From Microbulbifer sp. HZ11 (GTDB lineage Bacteria > Pseudomonadota > Gammaproteobacteria > Pseudomonadales > Cellvibrionaceae): 64,000 nt of DNA. Position numbers and translations under genes: made by a program. Within the stretch, counting starts at the first letter, position 1. Each line of letters starts with the position of its first letter. The stretch is taken from the NCBI RefSeq assembly GCF_000708675.1, contig NZ_JELR01000001.1, positions 496,001 through 560,000 of the forward strand, in the 5' to 3' direction. The notes beneath the pieces are model-generated. The model made no database searches and was not told the origin of the DNA. It saw only the letters and a list, made by a program, of their open reading frames with translations. Positions 18,747-27,618 of the stretch are shown one piece after another.

Positions 18747-18752
18747 TACAAT
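18747..18752 (+). promoter_or_regulatory. Possible acpP promoter -10 element
   Basis: The fabG-acpP gap (18645-18868) is long for this operon and holds TACAAT at 18747-18752, about 115 bases before the acpP ATG. No good -35 is visible at the right distance. acpP usually has its own strong promoter, so this is a tentative site. Confidence 0.3.
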
Positions 18753-18868
18753 GCCGCCTCGCATTAACCACAAGCTGTGTTAGCCGGTTACTGATTCGCC
18801 AATAATGGCGTGCAAATTTTATACAGTGACCAAAACAGATTTTTATCCACTAGGAGTTAAATTGAATC

Positions 18869-19105
18869 ATGAGCAGCATTGAAGAGCGCGTAAAAAAGAT
18901 CGTTGCTGAACAACTGGGCGTGAAGGAAGAAGATGTAAAACCTGAAGCATCCTTTGTTGAAGATCTGGGCGCTGACTCCCTCGACACAGTTGAGCTGGTA
19001 ATGGCTTTGGAAGAGGAATTCGAAACTGAAATTCCTGACGAAGAAGCAGAGAAAATCACCACTGTTCAGCTGGCCATCGATTACATCAACCAGAACCTGG
19101 GTTGA
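18869..19105 (+). CDS. acpP: Acyl carrier protein
   Basis: 78 aa, very acidic. The motif [19 protein letters not shown] includes the Ser (near residue 37) that carries 4'-phosphopantetheine. It shuttles acyl chains among the Fab enzymes, PlsX and others. The ATG has TAGGAG upstream. Long gaps of 224 and 223 bases on both sides suggest separate expression control compared with the tighter neighbours. Confidence 0.99.
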   Translation: MSSIEERVKKIVAEQLGVKEEDVKPEASFVEDLGADSLDTVELVMALEEEFETEIPDEEAEKITTVQLAIDYINQNLG

Positions 19106-19195
19106 TTCCTGCTGGATAGCGTTAGTAAAAGGTACGCATTGCCTTTTGCTCGTACTGTCTTAACAAGAGTGTTTAGGCAGTACTGAAAGCATCGC

Positions 19196-19228
19196 GAGAG
19201 CCGTTCTATGTTGCATAGCGCGGCTCTC
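19196..19228 (+). terminator. Hairpin between acpP and fabF (partial terminator or attenuator)
   Basis: An 8-bp stem GAGAGCCG/CGGCTCTC with inner pairing (CTA/TAG) in the loop lies 90 bases after the acpP stop, followed by CGTTTATTT, a weak T-rich tail. It could reduce read-through from abundant acpP mRNA into fabF. Confidence 0.5.
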
Positions 19229-19328
19229 CGTTTATTTGCATATTGATAAAAAATGCATATTGATAAACAAGCGACCGACAACAGCATTCTCGTTGTGGCG
19301 CAGTAGATTTATTTCGGGGGAGGCACAA

Positions 19329-20570
19329 GTGTCTAAAAGAAGAGTCGTTATCACCGGTATGGGCGTAGTCAGCCCGCTCGGCAACACACTTGAGGATACC
19401 TGGTCCGCTTTGTTGGCTGGCACCAGCGGTGTCGTGCCGATTGAGACTTTTGATGTTTCTGCATTCACCACCCGCTTTGCGGCAACCGTCAAAAATTTTG
19501 ATCCCGAACCCCATGTTGCGCAAAAAGAAGCGCGCAAGATGGACGTATTTCTGCAGTACGGCATGAGTGCCAGTATCCAGGCCATGGAAGACAGCGGCCT
19601 GGAAGTCACTGATGAAATTGCACCGCGTGTTGGCGCCTGTATCGGTTCCGGAATGGGCGGCATTGCGGCCATCGAAAACAATGCCATGCTGATTGCGGAG
19701 AAGGGCCCGCGTCGGGTTTCTCCGTTCTTCGTGCCTGGTGCCATCATCAATATGGTGTCCGGCAATCTGTCGATTAAATACGGTATGAAAGGCCCGAATC
19801 TTTCTACCACCACTGCCTGTACCACTGGTACCCATGCAATTGGCCTTGGTCTGCGCACTATCCAGTATGGCGACGCCGATGTGATGGTTTGCGGCGGTGC
19901 GGAAATGGTCACCACCCCGGTTGGCTTGGGTGGGTTTTGTGCGGCGCGCGCCCTGTCCACGCGCAATGATGACCCCCAGGCGGCCAGTCGCCCATGGGAC
20001 CAAGACCGTGATGGGTTTGTATTAGGGGAGGGAGCCGGTGTGCTGGTACTGGAAGAGTACGAGCACGCGAAAGCCCGTGGAGCAAAAATATACGCCGAGC
20101 TGAGTGGCTTCGGCATGAGTGGCGATGCGCATCATATGACATCACCTCCGGAAGATGGTGCTGGTGCAGCATTGTCTATGGCGAACGCATTGAAAGATGC
20201 GGGTATGGAGGCGTCCGCGATCCAATATATCAATGCCCATGGCACTTCCACACCGTTAGGTGATAAAGCGGAGATTGCTGCGGTTCGTTCGGTATTCAGC
20301 GATTGTTTGGACACGCTTGCGGTCAGCTCCACCAAGTCTATGACCGGCCACCTGTTGGGCGCGGCTGGTGCCATTGAAGCGATCTTTTCTGTGAAGTCCC
20401 TACAAAATCAGGTAGCTCCCCCGACCATCAATCTCGACAATGTTGACGAAGCCTGTGTCGGCGTAAATCTGGTACCCCATAAAGCCCAGGAAATGAAAAT
20501 CGACGCGGTCTTGTCCAATTCATTTGGGTTTGGTGGTACCAATGGCTCGCTGATCTTTCAGCGTGTTTAA
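19329..20570 (+). CDS. fabF: 3-oxoacyl-ACP synthase II
   Basis: 413 aa from the GTG at 19329, preceded by GGGGGAGG; the reading frame extends upstream but without a ribosome-binding site, and the family starts at this point ([18 protein letters not shown]). The Cys-His-His triad appears in [26 protein letters not shown] and [14 protein letters not shown], and the C-terminus [13 protein letters not shown] is typical. FabF condenses malonyl-ACP with acyl-ACP and adjusts unsaturated fatty acid content with temperature. Confidence 0.97.
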   Translation: MSKRRVVITGMGVVSPLGNTLEDTWSALLAGTSGVVPIETFDVSAFTTRFAATVKNFDPEPHVAQKEARKMDVFLQYGMSASIQAMEDSGLEVTDEIAPRVGACIGSGMGGIAAIENNAMLIAEKGPRRVSPFFVPGAIINMVSGNLSIKYGMKGPNLSTTTACTTGTHAIGLGLRTIQYGDADVMVCGGAEMVTTPVGLGGFCAARALSTRNDDPQAASRPWDQDRDGFVLGEGAGVLVLEEYEHAKARGAKIYAELSGFGMSGDAHHMTSPPEDGAGAALSMANALKDAGMEASAIQYINAHGTSTPLGDKAEIAAVRSVFSDCLDTLAVSSTKSMTGHLLGAAGAIEAIFSVKSLQNQVAPPTINLDNVDEACVGVNLVPHKAQEMKIDAVLSNSFGFGGTNGSLIFQRV

Positions 20571-20582
20571 CTGACTGCACTG

Positions 20583-21542
20583 GTGAGTGCCCGGCAGATT
20601 GTGCAATCGTCGGGCTGTCGCCAACACTTTATATCCGTGACGGATACACTCTCTCTTTACTACTCTGCCAGCGGTGAGCAGCAGGCCGTCGTTCCCGATA
20701 GTGCGTTTGAATATGGGCTATTGGAGACTATGCGTGCGGACCGCGGGTCTATCCCTCTGTTGCAATTACACATTGAGAGGCTCACGCGCAGCGCGAATCT
20801 CGCGCGCAATACCCAGTGCAGGATCGCCGAGTCCTTGGGCGCGGTTGCCGCCCGTACACAACACTGGGCTCACGGTGCTCGCCTGCGCTTGCGTTACGGA
20901 AGTGTGTCCACCGATACCGTGTTGTCTCCGCATTGGGATATCAGTGCATTCCCGCTGGAAGTTCCGTCACCCTGGGACAATGGTGTGTTACTCGGACCCT
21001 GCGACACTCGTTTGAGCGAGGCGGATACCCGCTCACCTTTCAGTGATTCCGATGCCAATTCGTGCATAGGTTCTGTGCAATCCGATCACATGGGTTGTAA
21101 ATTGCTCGATCGAAAAACCTACGATCTGGCGGCGAATGAATGGCGCTTTCCCGCCTTCTGTAGTGCCGGTGGCCCCCTGCTGGAGCCATTGCTCTGCGAC
21201 CCGGATGGCTTTGCCATCGAGGCGTCCCGCAGTAACTTGCTTATCCTGCGTGATGGGTGCTGGCGCACCCCGAACCTTGGACGGTTTGGAGTGCGGGGCG
21301 TAATGCTTCGCTGGCTGGCTGGTCAGGTGGAAATCGGCGATGATGACATTTCACTTTCGGAGTTACAGGTGGCAGACGAGCTCGCAGTCTGCAATAGCGT
21401 CCGAGGAGTGGTACCGGCGCGACTGCTATCGGTGCACCGGTCACCGAGTGGTATGTCGGTGACACCAAATGAGAGCATTCCGGTAATGCCCGGGCCGGCC
21501 GTATCGGCATTGCAGCAAAGAATTTCGGAAAAGTTATGGTAG
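20583..21542 (+). CDS. pabC: Aminodeoxychorismate lyase (4-amino-4-deoxychorismate lyase)
   Basis: 319 aa class IV PLP enzyme. FEYGLLETMRADRG (about 40-53) matches the family's (Y)GxxLFET motif; CKLLDRKTYDLAANEW (about 171-186) contains the candidate PLP lysine; IEASRSNLLIL matches the cofactor phosphate site. PabC releases pyruvate to give 4-aminobenzoate for folate. It begins at GTG 12 bases after fabF and its last bases overlap mltG. The first 25-30 residues before the conserved core are longer than usual, so a later start is possible. Confidence 0.85.
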   Translation: MSARQIVQSSGCRQHFISVTDTLSLYYSASGEQQAVVPDSAFEYGLLETMRADRGSIPLLQLHIERLTRSANLARNTQCRIAESLGAVAARTQHWAHGARLRLRYGSVSTDTVLSPHWDISAFPLEVPSPWDNGVLLGPCDTRLSEADTRSPFSDSDANSCIGSVQSDHMGCKLLDRKTYDLAANEWRFPAFCSAGGPLLEPLLCDPDGFAIEASRSNLLILRDGCWRTPNLGRFGVRGVMLRWLAGQVEIGDDDISLSELQVADELAVCNSVRGVVPARLLSVHRSPSGMSVTPNESIPVMPGPAVSALQQRISEKLW

Positions 21543-22651
21543 CGAAGAAAAAGCGCAGTAAGAATGCTTCCACAAAGTCGTCAAAACGCCAGCCATCGGG
21601 TATCGGGCTGTTATCAAAAGCTCTGCGCGTTTTTCTTGTGCTGGTGGTGGTTGGTGTCTTCGCTGGCGGCGCGGCATTCTGGTTCACTCAAAATGCGCTG
21701 GTTGAGCCCCTGGACGTCCCGCTGGATGGTTTGCGTATCGACGTTGAGTCCGGCAGCAACCTTTCCCGCGTAGTACACGAGCTTGCGAGCCAGGATGTGG
21801 TGCGTTATCCGCGTCTGGTACTTGCGTACGCGCGAGTGAAGAAACTGGGACATATACACCCCGGGGAGTATCTGATTCCTGCGGGAAGTAATGCCATGGA
21901 TCTGGTGGCACGGATGAACCGCGGGGATGTCACCCGCTATCGTCTTACGATAGTTGAGGGGTGGACATTTGCCCAAGCCCTGGACCTGGTGCGTGGGTCA
22001 AACAAAATAAAGCCTACAGAGAGCGCCGCAACCGTCGCGGCGGCAGCGCAGGCACTGGGTATCGAGGGCAACCCAGAGGGGTTGATTTTCCCGGATACGT
22101 ATATTTATCGGTCGGGTACCACCGACCTGGATCTCCTGCGACAAGCTCATCAGCGTATGAACCGTGTACTCGCTGAAGAGTGGGAAAAGCGCGCGAGTGA
22201 TTTACCTTACGACCGCGCCTACGATGCACTGATAATGGCCTCCATTGTGGAAAAAGAAACCGGAGTGCCCTGGGAACGCGACGAAATTGCCGGGGTTTTT
22301 GTCCGGCGACTGAATAAAGGGATGCGTCTACAGACAGACCCCACCGTAATTTATGGAATGGGTGAAAATTACGCGGGCAATTTACGCCGTGCCGATCTGC
22401 GTGAGGCTACGCCCTACAATACCTATGTCATCAAGGGCATGCCGCCCACACCGATTGCTCTGCCGGGGCGCGAAGCCATCCATGCCGCCCTGCACCCAAA
22501 GGAGGGGCAATCCCTTTACTTTGTTGCTAAGGGCGACGGCTCGCATAAGTTCTCCGAGACCCTGACCGAGCACAACCGCGCGGTGCGCCAATATCAGCTG
22601 AAGCGTCGGTCTGACTACCGTTCAAGTCCCGCGGATGTAAAACAGAATTAA
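21536..22651 (+). CDS. mltG: Endolytic transglycosylase MltG
   Basis: 371 aa. A short basic N-terminus is followed by one membrane anchor (about 27-50), then a LysM-like region and the YceG/MltG catalytic domain. IMASIVEKETGVPWERDEIA (about 230-250) contains the catalytic Glu, and the conserved block with LQTDPTVIYGMG and PYNTYVIKGMPPTPI follows. It cleaves nascent glycan strands at the inner membrane and sets their length. The ATG overlaps the pabC stop by seven bases. Confidence 0.95.
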   Translation: MVAKKKRSKNASTKSSKRQPSGIGLLSKALRVFLVLVVVGVFAGGAAFWFTQNALVEPLDVPLDGLRIDVESGSNLSRVVHELASQDVVRYPRLVLAYARVKKLGHIHPGEYLIPAGSNAMDLVARMNRGDVTRYRLTIVEGWTFAQALDLVRGSNKIKPTESAATVAAAAQALGIEGNPEGLIFPDTYIYRSGTTDLDLLRQAHQRMNRVLAEEWEKRASDLPYDRAYDALIMASIVEKETGVPWERDEIAGVFVRRLNKGMRLQTDPTVIYGMGENYAGNLRRADLREATPYNTYVIKGMPPTPIALPGREAIHAALHPKEGQSLYFVAKGDGSHKFSETLTEHNRAVRQYQLKRRSDYRSSPADVKQN

Positions 22652-22681
22652 AATTTGCCGTTATTGAAGACCGGTATACAT

Positions 22682-23320
22682 ATGCAAGATTTACCCCAGG
22701 GAAAATTCATCACGCTGGAAGGCGGAGAGGGGGTGGGGAAGTCCACCAATCTCCGGTTTATTACCCAGTGGCTGGATAAGCAGGGTATTCCCTATGTTCA
22801 AACGCGAGAGCCGGGCGGCACGCCAATGGCCGAGCAACTCAGGCAACTCCTGCTGGAAAAGCGTGATGAGGCAGTGGATCCCACCGCAGAGTTACTCATG
22901 GTTTTTGCCGCGCGCGCCCAGCACCTGAATCAAGTGATTAAGCCAGCGCTTGCCGCTGGGAAATGGGTGGTCTGTGATCGATTTACCGACGCGACTTACG
23001 CCTACCAGGGGGGCGGTCGGGGACTGGATTGGGCGCTGATTGCCCAGCTTGAGCAAATGGTACAAGGGAACCTGCGACCCCACTGCGTGCTTCTACTGGA
23101 TGTTGCCCCTGAGATCGGTCTACAGCGCGCCGCAAGCACAGGGGAGGCGGACCGCTTCGAGAGCGAACAGATCGACTTTTTCAGGAAGGTACGTGCCGCT
23201 TACCGCCGGCGTGCGGACAATGCTCCAGACCGCTATCGAATCATAGATGCTTCAGTCCCGCTGGAAGCCGTGCAAGAGAGCCTGGCATCTGCGCTGCAGC
23301 AAATTGCGGGTGATTCATGA
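22682..23320 (+). CDS. tmk: Thymidylate kinase
   Basis: 212 aa from the ATG at 22682. The P-loop FITLEGGEGVGKST (8-21), the DR(Y/F) motif CDRFTDATYAYQGGGRG (about 92-108) and the LID region with DRFESEQIDFF (about 153-163) identify TMP kinase, which makes dTDP from dTMP. An upstream in-frame TTG would add nine residues without support. The TGA overlaps the holB ATG, so the two are coupled. Confidence 0.96.
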   Translation: MQDLPQGKFITLEGGEGVGKSTNLRFITQWLDKQGIPYVQTREPGGTPMAEQLRQLLLEKRDEAVDPTAELLMVFAARAQHLNQVIKPALAAGKWVVCDRFTDATYAYQGGGRGLDWALIAQLEQMVQGNLRPHCVLLLDVAPEIGLQRAASTGEADRFESEQIDFFRKVRAAYRRRADNAPDRYRIIDASVPLEAVQESLASALQQIAGDS

Positions 23321-24354
23321 GCACTCAAGGTGACCAGCGGAAAACCCCAGAGCAGCCGCTTATTCCGTCACCGCTGCCCTGGCAGGCGGCCCAATGGCAG
23401 CGCCTTGGGGCTCAATGGATTGCGGGCCGTTGCCCACACGCATTACTGATCAGTGGTCAGGCGGGTCTTGGGAAACGGCGTTTTGCTGAAGCGTTTACCG
23501 CGTTACTTTTATGCGACCAGCCACGTCATGGGCTGGCGTGTGGCGAGTGTCGAGGCTGCCAGCTGCGTGTGGCTGGATCACACCCGGATTTCACTCAGGT
23601 CGTACCAGAAAAGGAACAGGGGCCGCTGAAGGTGGAGCAGATTCGCGAGCTGGGTGAATTTGTTGGTCGTACCAGCGGTCGCGAAGGTGCCCGGGTCGTG
23701 TTGTTGGCACCGGCGGAAGCCATGAATATCAATGCCGCCAATGCGTTGCTAAAAAATCTGGAAGAGCCCAGTGGTTCCGTTATCTTTCTATTGATCACCG
23801 ATCACCCTTCAGGACTACTGCCGACAATCCGAAGCCGCTGTCAGACCATTGCATTTCCGGTGCCCCCCCAGCAATCCGCTCTTCGCTGGATGCAGGAGAG
23901 TGGTATTGAGGGTGAGGAGGCAGGTACCGCACTCGACCTCGCTGGTGGTGCGCCGTTACTTGCAGTCAGGTTGATGGAGCCGGAATCTCAGGAGGTCCGA
24001 CAGCAGTTTTTCGCCGACCTGGCCACGCTTACTCGCGGTGATGAGAGCCCCGTCACCCTTGCAGGTAAGTGGGAAAATCCGGGAGAGGGCGCTGATCTGA
24101 ATTTGCTGCTGCAATTCTGGCAAAGCTGGTTGGCACTGATGCTGAAATCCCGCAGTGTCGACCGGATTGCTGATACAAACATAATGGCACTCCTGCAGCG
24201 GTTACCAGGCACTGGTCCGGAGAGTCTAAGGCCGGTGTTTGTGTTCTACGACCACCTGCTCAAGGCAAGAGCGTTGCTTTCCGGCAACAGCAATCCGAAC
24301 AAGCGACTTCTTTTGGAGGAGCTGCTGATTCGCTGGTCAGCACTGTTTCGCTAG
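23317..24354 (+). CDS. holB: DNA polymerase III subunit delta'
   Basis: 345 aa. The Walker A-like ISGQAGLGKRRF (about 43-54), the zinc module CGECRGCQLRVAGSHPDF (about 73-90) and the sensor region NALLKNLEEPSG with SRCQTIAFP (about 170-175) match HolB of the clamp-loader complex. Like other delta' subunits it is an AAA+ relative that need not hydrolyse ATP itself. It overlaps tmk by four bases and precedes pilZ, the widely conserved order. Confidence 0.94.
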   Translation: MSTQGDQRKTPEQPLIPSPLPWQAAQWQRLGAQWIAGRCPHALLISGQAGLGKRRFAEAFTALLLCDQPRHGLACGECRGCQLRVAGSHPDFTQVVPEKEQGPLKVEQIRELGEFVGRTSGREGARVVLLAPAEAMNINAANALLKNLEEPSGSVIFLLITDHPSGLLPTIRSRCQTIAFPVPPQQSALRWMQESGIEGEEAGTALDLAGGAPLLAVRLMEPESQEVRQQFFADLATLTRGDESPVTLAGKWENPGEGADLNLLLQFWQSWLALMLKSRSVDRIADTNIMALLQRLPGTGPESLRPVFVFYDHLLKARALLSGNSNPNKRLLLEELLIRWSALFR

Positions 24355-24554
24355 CGTCGGAAGGTGCCAAGCGCACAGCCGGTGTGGACAGGTTACTGGC
24401 CATCGGGGTAAGTTAAGGCGACAATTCAGTATCCGTCGATTGCTTGAGTCGCACTCAATAGCCGAATCGGCGATCAAATAACAACCAAAGGTCATGTCGG
24501 AATAGAGATCGGCGGATGCGCCGGGCTCGTTGGATGACTAATACGGGGTCAACT

Positions 24555-24908
24555 ATGAAAGGTATGGGGGGCGGTGCCCGCAACGGTATTCTGTCGCTGA
24601 AAATCCAGGACAAATCCGTGTTGTACGCAGCTTATATGCCGTTTGTGAAAAATGGTGGCCTTTTTATCAATACTGATAAGTCTTATAACCTGGGAGATGA
24701 AGTCTTTCTGTTACTCAGCCTGATGGATGAACCCGAGAAATTGCCGGTAGCCGGTAAAGTCGTGTGGATCACACCGGGTGGAGCCCAGGGGAACCGCACC
24801 CCGGGGATCGGTATCCAGTTCAGCGACAAAGAAAATATGGCCCAGGGTAAGATCGAAACTCTGCTGGCGGGCTCGCTCGAGTCCAGCCGTCCGACACATA
24901 CGCTGTAA
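24555..24908 (+). CDS. pilZ: PilZ domain protein, type IV pilus assembly type
   Basis: About 117 aa from the ATG at 24555; an upstream in-frame ATG at 24516 would add 13 residues. The fold and NGGLFINTDKSYNLGDEVFL with VAGKVVWITP and GIGIQFSD match the pilus-assembly PilZ found directly after holB in Pseudomonas and Xanthomonas. The N-terminal RxxxR motif for cyclic-di-GMP binding is not visible, which is normal for this subgroup; it works through protein contacts with PilB and the FimX pathway. A 200-base gap without a gene separates it from holB. Confidence 0.88.
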   Translation: MKGMGGGARNGILSLKIQDKSVLYAAYMPFVKNGGLFINTDKSYNLGDEVFLLLSLMDEPEKLPVAGKVVWITPGGAQGNRTPGIGIQFSDKENMAQGKIETLLAGSLESSRPTHTL

Positions 24909-25028
24909 ACGTCCATTCCAGTGTGGCGGAAGTCCACTCTTCCGCCCGGGCTCCATGCCGCAGCGCGCGCATTATGGGGCCGATCTGTATAATTCCCCGC
25001 TCGCACACATTCCGAAAGGCAGAGATTG

Positions 25029-25805
25029 ATGCTGGTAGATTCTCACTGTCACCTGGACAGGCTAAAACTCGATAAATTCGACGGAGACCTGGATGATGTC
25101 CTGGCGCTTGCGCGGAGCCGCGGTGTCGGAAAATTCCTGTGTGTCGGTATCAGCCTGGAGAATGTCGATCAGGTGGTTTCCATCGCTGCGAAATACCCAG
25201 ACGTAGTGTGCTCGGTGGGTGTACACCCGCTGGACGTGGAGTCCGGGCTGGCCGACGTCGACAAGCTGAAAATGCTGTCTGCAAAAGCGAAGGTTGTTGC
25301 TCTGGGTGAGACAGGTCTCGATTACTACTACAGCACCGAGACCAAAGAGGTACAGCAACAGAGCTTCATCGCTCACCTTGAGGCCGCCGGGGAAGTGGGG
25401 TTGCCGGTGATCGTGCATACCCGCGATGCCCGGCAGGACACCATTAATCTGATCAGGGCCCACGGCAGTCGCGAACACGCCGGTGTTCTGCACTGTTTTA
25501 CCGAATCCTGGGAAATGGCGAAGCAGGCCCTGGATCTCAATTACTACATTTCCCTGTCGGGTATCGTGACCTTCAAGAACGCAGAAGCGTTGCGCGACGT
25601 CGCGAAGCAGGTACCCCTGGATCGCCTGCTGGTGGAAACCGATTCACCTTACCTGGCGCCGGTACCATACCGGGGCAAGCCAAACATTCCGGCTTATGTA
25701 CGCGAAGTGGCTGAATTTATTGCTGACCTGCGCGGGCTCACCTATGAAGAGCTGGCCGAAGCGACCACCGCGAACTTCCATCGTCTATTCCCCCGCGCGG
25801 TCTGA
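25029..25805 (+). CDS. TatD family metal-dependent hydrolase
   Basis: 258 aa. LVDSHCHLDRL (metal-binding HxH at the N-terminus), GETGLDYYYS (Glu near 93), HTRDA and HCFTESW and the C-terminal ETDSPYLAPVPYRGKPN (about 204-220) form the complete TatD signature. Members act as 3'-5' DNA exonucleases or D-aminoacyl-tRNA deacylase-like enzymes. The ATG at 25029 fits the family start; a TTG just upstream is also in frame. It closes the conserved tmk-holB-pilZ-tatD run. Confidence 0.93.
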   Translation: MLVDSHCHLDRLKLDKFDGDLDDVLALARSRGVGKFLCVGISLENVDQVVSIAAKYPDVVCSVGVHPLDVESGLADVDKLKMLSAKAKVVALGETGLDYYYSTETKEVQQQSFIAHLEAAGEVGLPVIVHTRDARQDTINLIRAHGSREHAGVLHCFTESWEMAKQALDLNYYISLSGIVTFKNAEALRDVAKQVPLDRLLVETDSPYLAPVPYRGKPNIPAYVREVAEFIADLRGLTYEELAEATTANFHRLFPRAV

Positions 25806-25838
25806 AGCCAGCGCGCCGTATTTCATTTAGGAATCACC

Positions 25839-26339
25839 ATGTCACAACAACAATTGCAGTCCATGCTGGCCCTGCAAGATGCCATCAACACCGTCGTCAA
25901 TGAAAACTGGCGTGCACAAAACTTTGCCTGGTACCGCGCCATCTGGGTGGAGAGTGCCGAGCTGTTGGATCACTACGGTTGGAAGTGGTGGAAAAAGCAG
26001 CAGCCTGAAATGGAGCAGGTCAAGCTGGAGCTGGTCGATATCTGGCATTTTGGCCTTAGCCTGGAGCTGCAGCAGGGTTCCCCGGAAGAAGTTGCCAGCA
26101 AAATGCAGCAGCAACTGGAAGCGGCAGCGCTGGAAGCAGGGGACTTCCGCGAGAACCTGGAAGCCTTCACCCTGAACACGCTGTCGACCAAGCAGTTCGA
26201 CCTGCCGGGGTTTGCACAATTAATGGCCGGTTGCGAAATGGGTTTCGACGAACTTTACCGGCGTTATGTCGGCAAAAAAGTACTGAACCGCTTAACTACG
26301 CACTGTGGTAAAGCTGAAAAAAACGTATGTTGTTGTTGA
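25839..26339 (+). pseudogene. Dimeric dUTPase-like gene with replaced C-terminus (broken by island insertion)
   Basis: 166 aa. The all-alpha dUTP pyrophosphatase features are clear: ALQDAINTVVNENWRAQNFA, AIWVESAELLDHYGWKWWKK and KLELVDIWHFGLSLEL hold the metal-binding Glu and Asp residues. Up to YRRYVGKKVLNR (about 145-156) it follows the family, but then a short unrelated tail with NVCCC and a stop replace the expected continuation, where family members keep a conserved GYKEG-type segment and about 40 more residues. The change occurs near 26,293, just before the recombinase genes, and fits an insertion into the 3' end. Whether the shortened protein works is unknown; the catalytic helices are present. 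Confidence 0.7.
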
Positions 26340-26397
26340 GCCATAAAGTACTTATGCGTACCATTGCTTGTGGATAATACCGTATGGATGGTGGTGG

Positions 26398-27618
26398 ATG
26401 ATAAAATATTATTCGGAGGCTCATGGGGCAACCCTGTTCGCGGACGATGAATTGAAGCCGCTACTCCTTCCTTGTTTTTTTTCTCATGCCCTTCATAGGA
26501 ATGCTCATGTATACAAAGCTGTCGATTCCAGCGATGGACGCGGTTTCGTATCTAGGAGCCTCGCAGAGAAAGACGTCTCACCAAGTACCATAAAAATCAT
26601 CTTGCAGCGACTCAGTACTTTCCTTTGCTGGGTCGAAGACTACTCAAAGACTAGTAAACACGTAACACTTGCTACTCACCACAATCTCCCAGACAGATTG
26701 ATAAATTACTATGTTGCTGACGTGCTTATTGGTGAGCGCGGAGCGAGTCTGCTTTCAGTACAGCAGCACTTAATGGCATTAAATGCATACTACAACTATC
26801 TGGCTAAAGTAGGTTTTGCACAGATAAAACGCATATATGTAAGTTCAAATGCGAAGCAGAAAGCTAGACAACAACAGAAGATTAGAACTGCTGTTAAGTA
26901 TTTAACTCCGGAATTGCGATCTATTATTTACAGAAATACGAAATCAATTCGTGATGAACTATTGCTTCGCACAGGAGGGGAGCTGGGTTTAAGATCCAAA
27001 GAAAACCTCGGTCTTTTGGTTAATGATTTTCATGTTGGCGGAAAAAAACACCTAGGCCTAATGTCTCTATTCAAGAAAATGGATAATGATCCAGATCGAG
27101 ATGTATTCGAGTACTTCCTTCAGGGTATATACACCAAGGGGGTAAGGTTCCAAGGGGGTAGATCTCGTACAATTTATATTCATAGATCACTACTGCAGAG
27201 GATGAGGGAATATTTCGAAACGGAGAGACCAATGACGGAACACAACAGTTTCTTTGTAAATAACTCTCCTTCCGAAATAGGTAGCCCTATTGATGAAGGA
27301 AGAGCTTCCCGCATATTCAAAGAGGCTAGAGACGAAGTCCTGGCCAAGCAAGAAGCGGGTTTGCTGCCTGTAGAGGGGCAGATGCTTGAGAAAGATCACA
27401 CAGGGCATGTACTCCGCCACTCTTATGGCACTGATAAGTTCTATGAGTACGCTTCCGATAATGGTATGGCCGTGGATAATGTCACACCAACGTCACAGGT
27501 TTATCTGACTGTGGCGCGACTTTTGGGGCATAACGCGGCTGACGGTAAAGCTCCAGTGACAACTAGAAGTTATATAAGGTCTTGTCACATCAAGATGCAA
27601 TATGAAGGACTTGTGTAA
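26398..27618 (+). CDS. Tyrosine recombinase, first of the recombinase module (GmtY/TnpA-like)
   Basis: About 406 aa from the ATG at 26398; a TTG at 26368 would give 416. An N-terminal core-binding SAM-like region (about 55-140) is followed by a catalytic domain with GELGLRSKENLGLL (box I Arg), HVLRHSYGTD (HxxR), LLGH and TTRSYIRS (likely Tyr nucleophile), so all active-site residues are present. It begins about 100 bases after the break in the dUTPase-like gene, where integrase genes of islands usually lie. Its TAA overlaps the next ATG. By size and order it resembles TnpA of Tn554 or GmtY of Gamma-Mobile-Trio islands; which family is closer needs a search. Confidence 0.82.
   Translation: MIKYYSEAHGATLFADDELKPLLLPCFFSHALHRNAHVYKAVDSSDGRGFVSRSLAEKDVSPSTIKIILQRLSTFLCWVEDYSKTSKHVTLATHHNLPDRLINYYVADVLIGERGASLLSVQQHLMALNAYYNYLAKVGFAQIKRIYVSSNAKQKARQQQKIRTAVKYLTPELRSIIYRNTKSIRDELLLRTGGELGLRSKENLGLLVNDFHVGGKKHLGLMSLFKKMDNDPDRDVFEYFLQGIYTKGVRFQGGRSRTIYIHRSLLQRMREYFETERPMTEHNSFFVNNSPSEIGSPIDEGRASRIFKEARDEVLAKQEAGLLPVEGQMLEKDHTGHVLRHSYGTDKFYEYASDNGMAVDNVTPTSQVYLTVARLLGHNAADGKAPVTTRSYIRSCHIKMQYEGLV

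Noticed and set aside
26368..26397. Upstream TTG start for the first recombinase
   Set aside because: The added Trp-rich residues (GWWWM) look untranslated; the ATG at 26,398 gives a normal N-terminus, though this is not certain.
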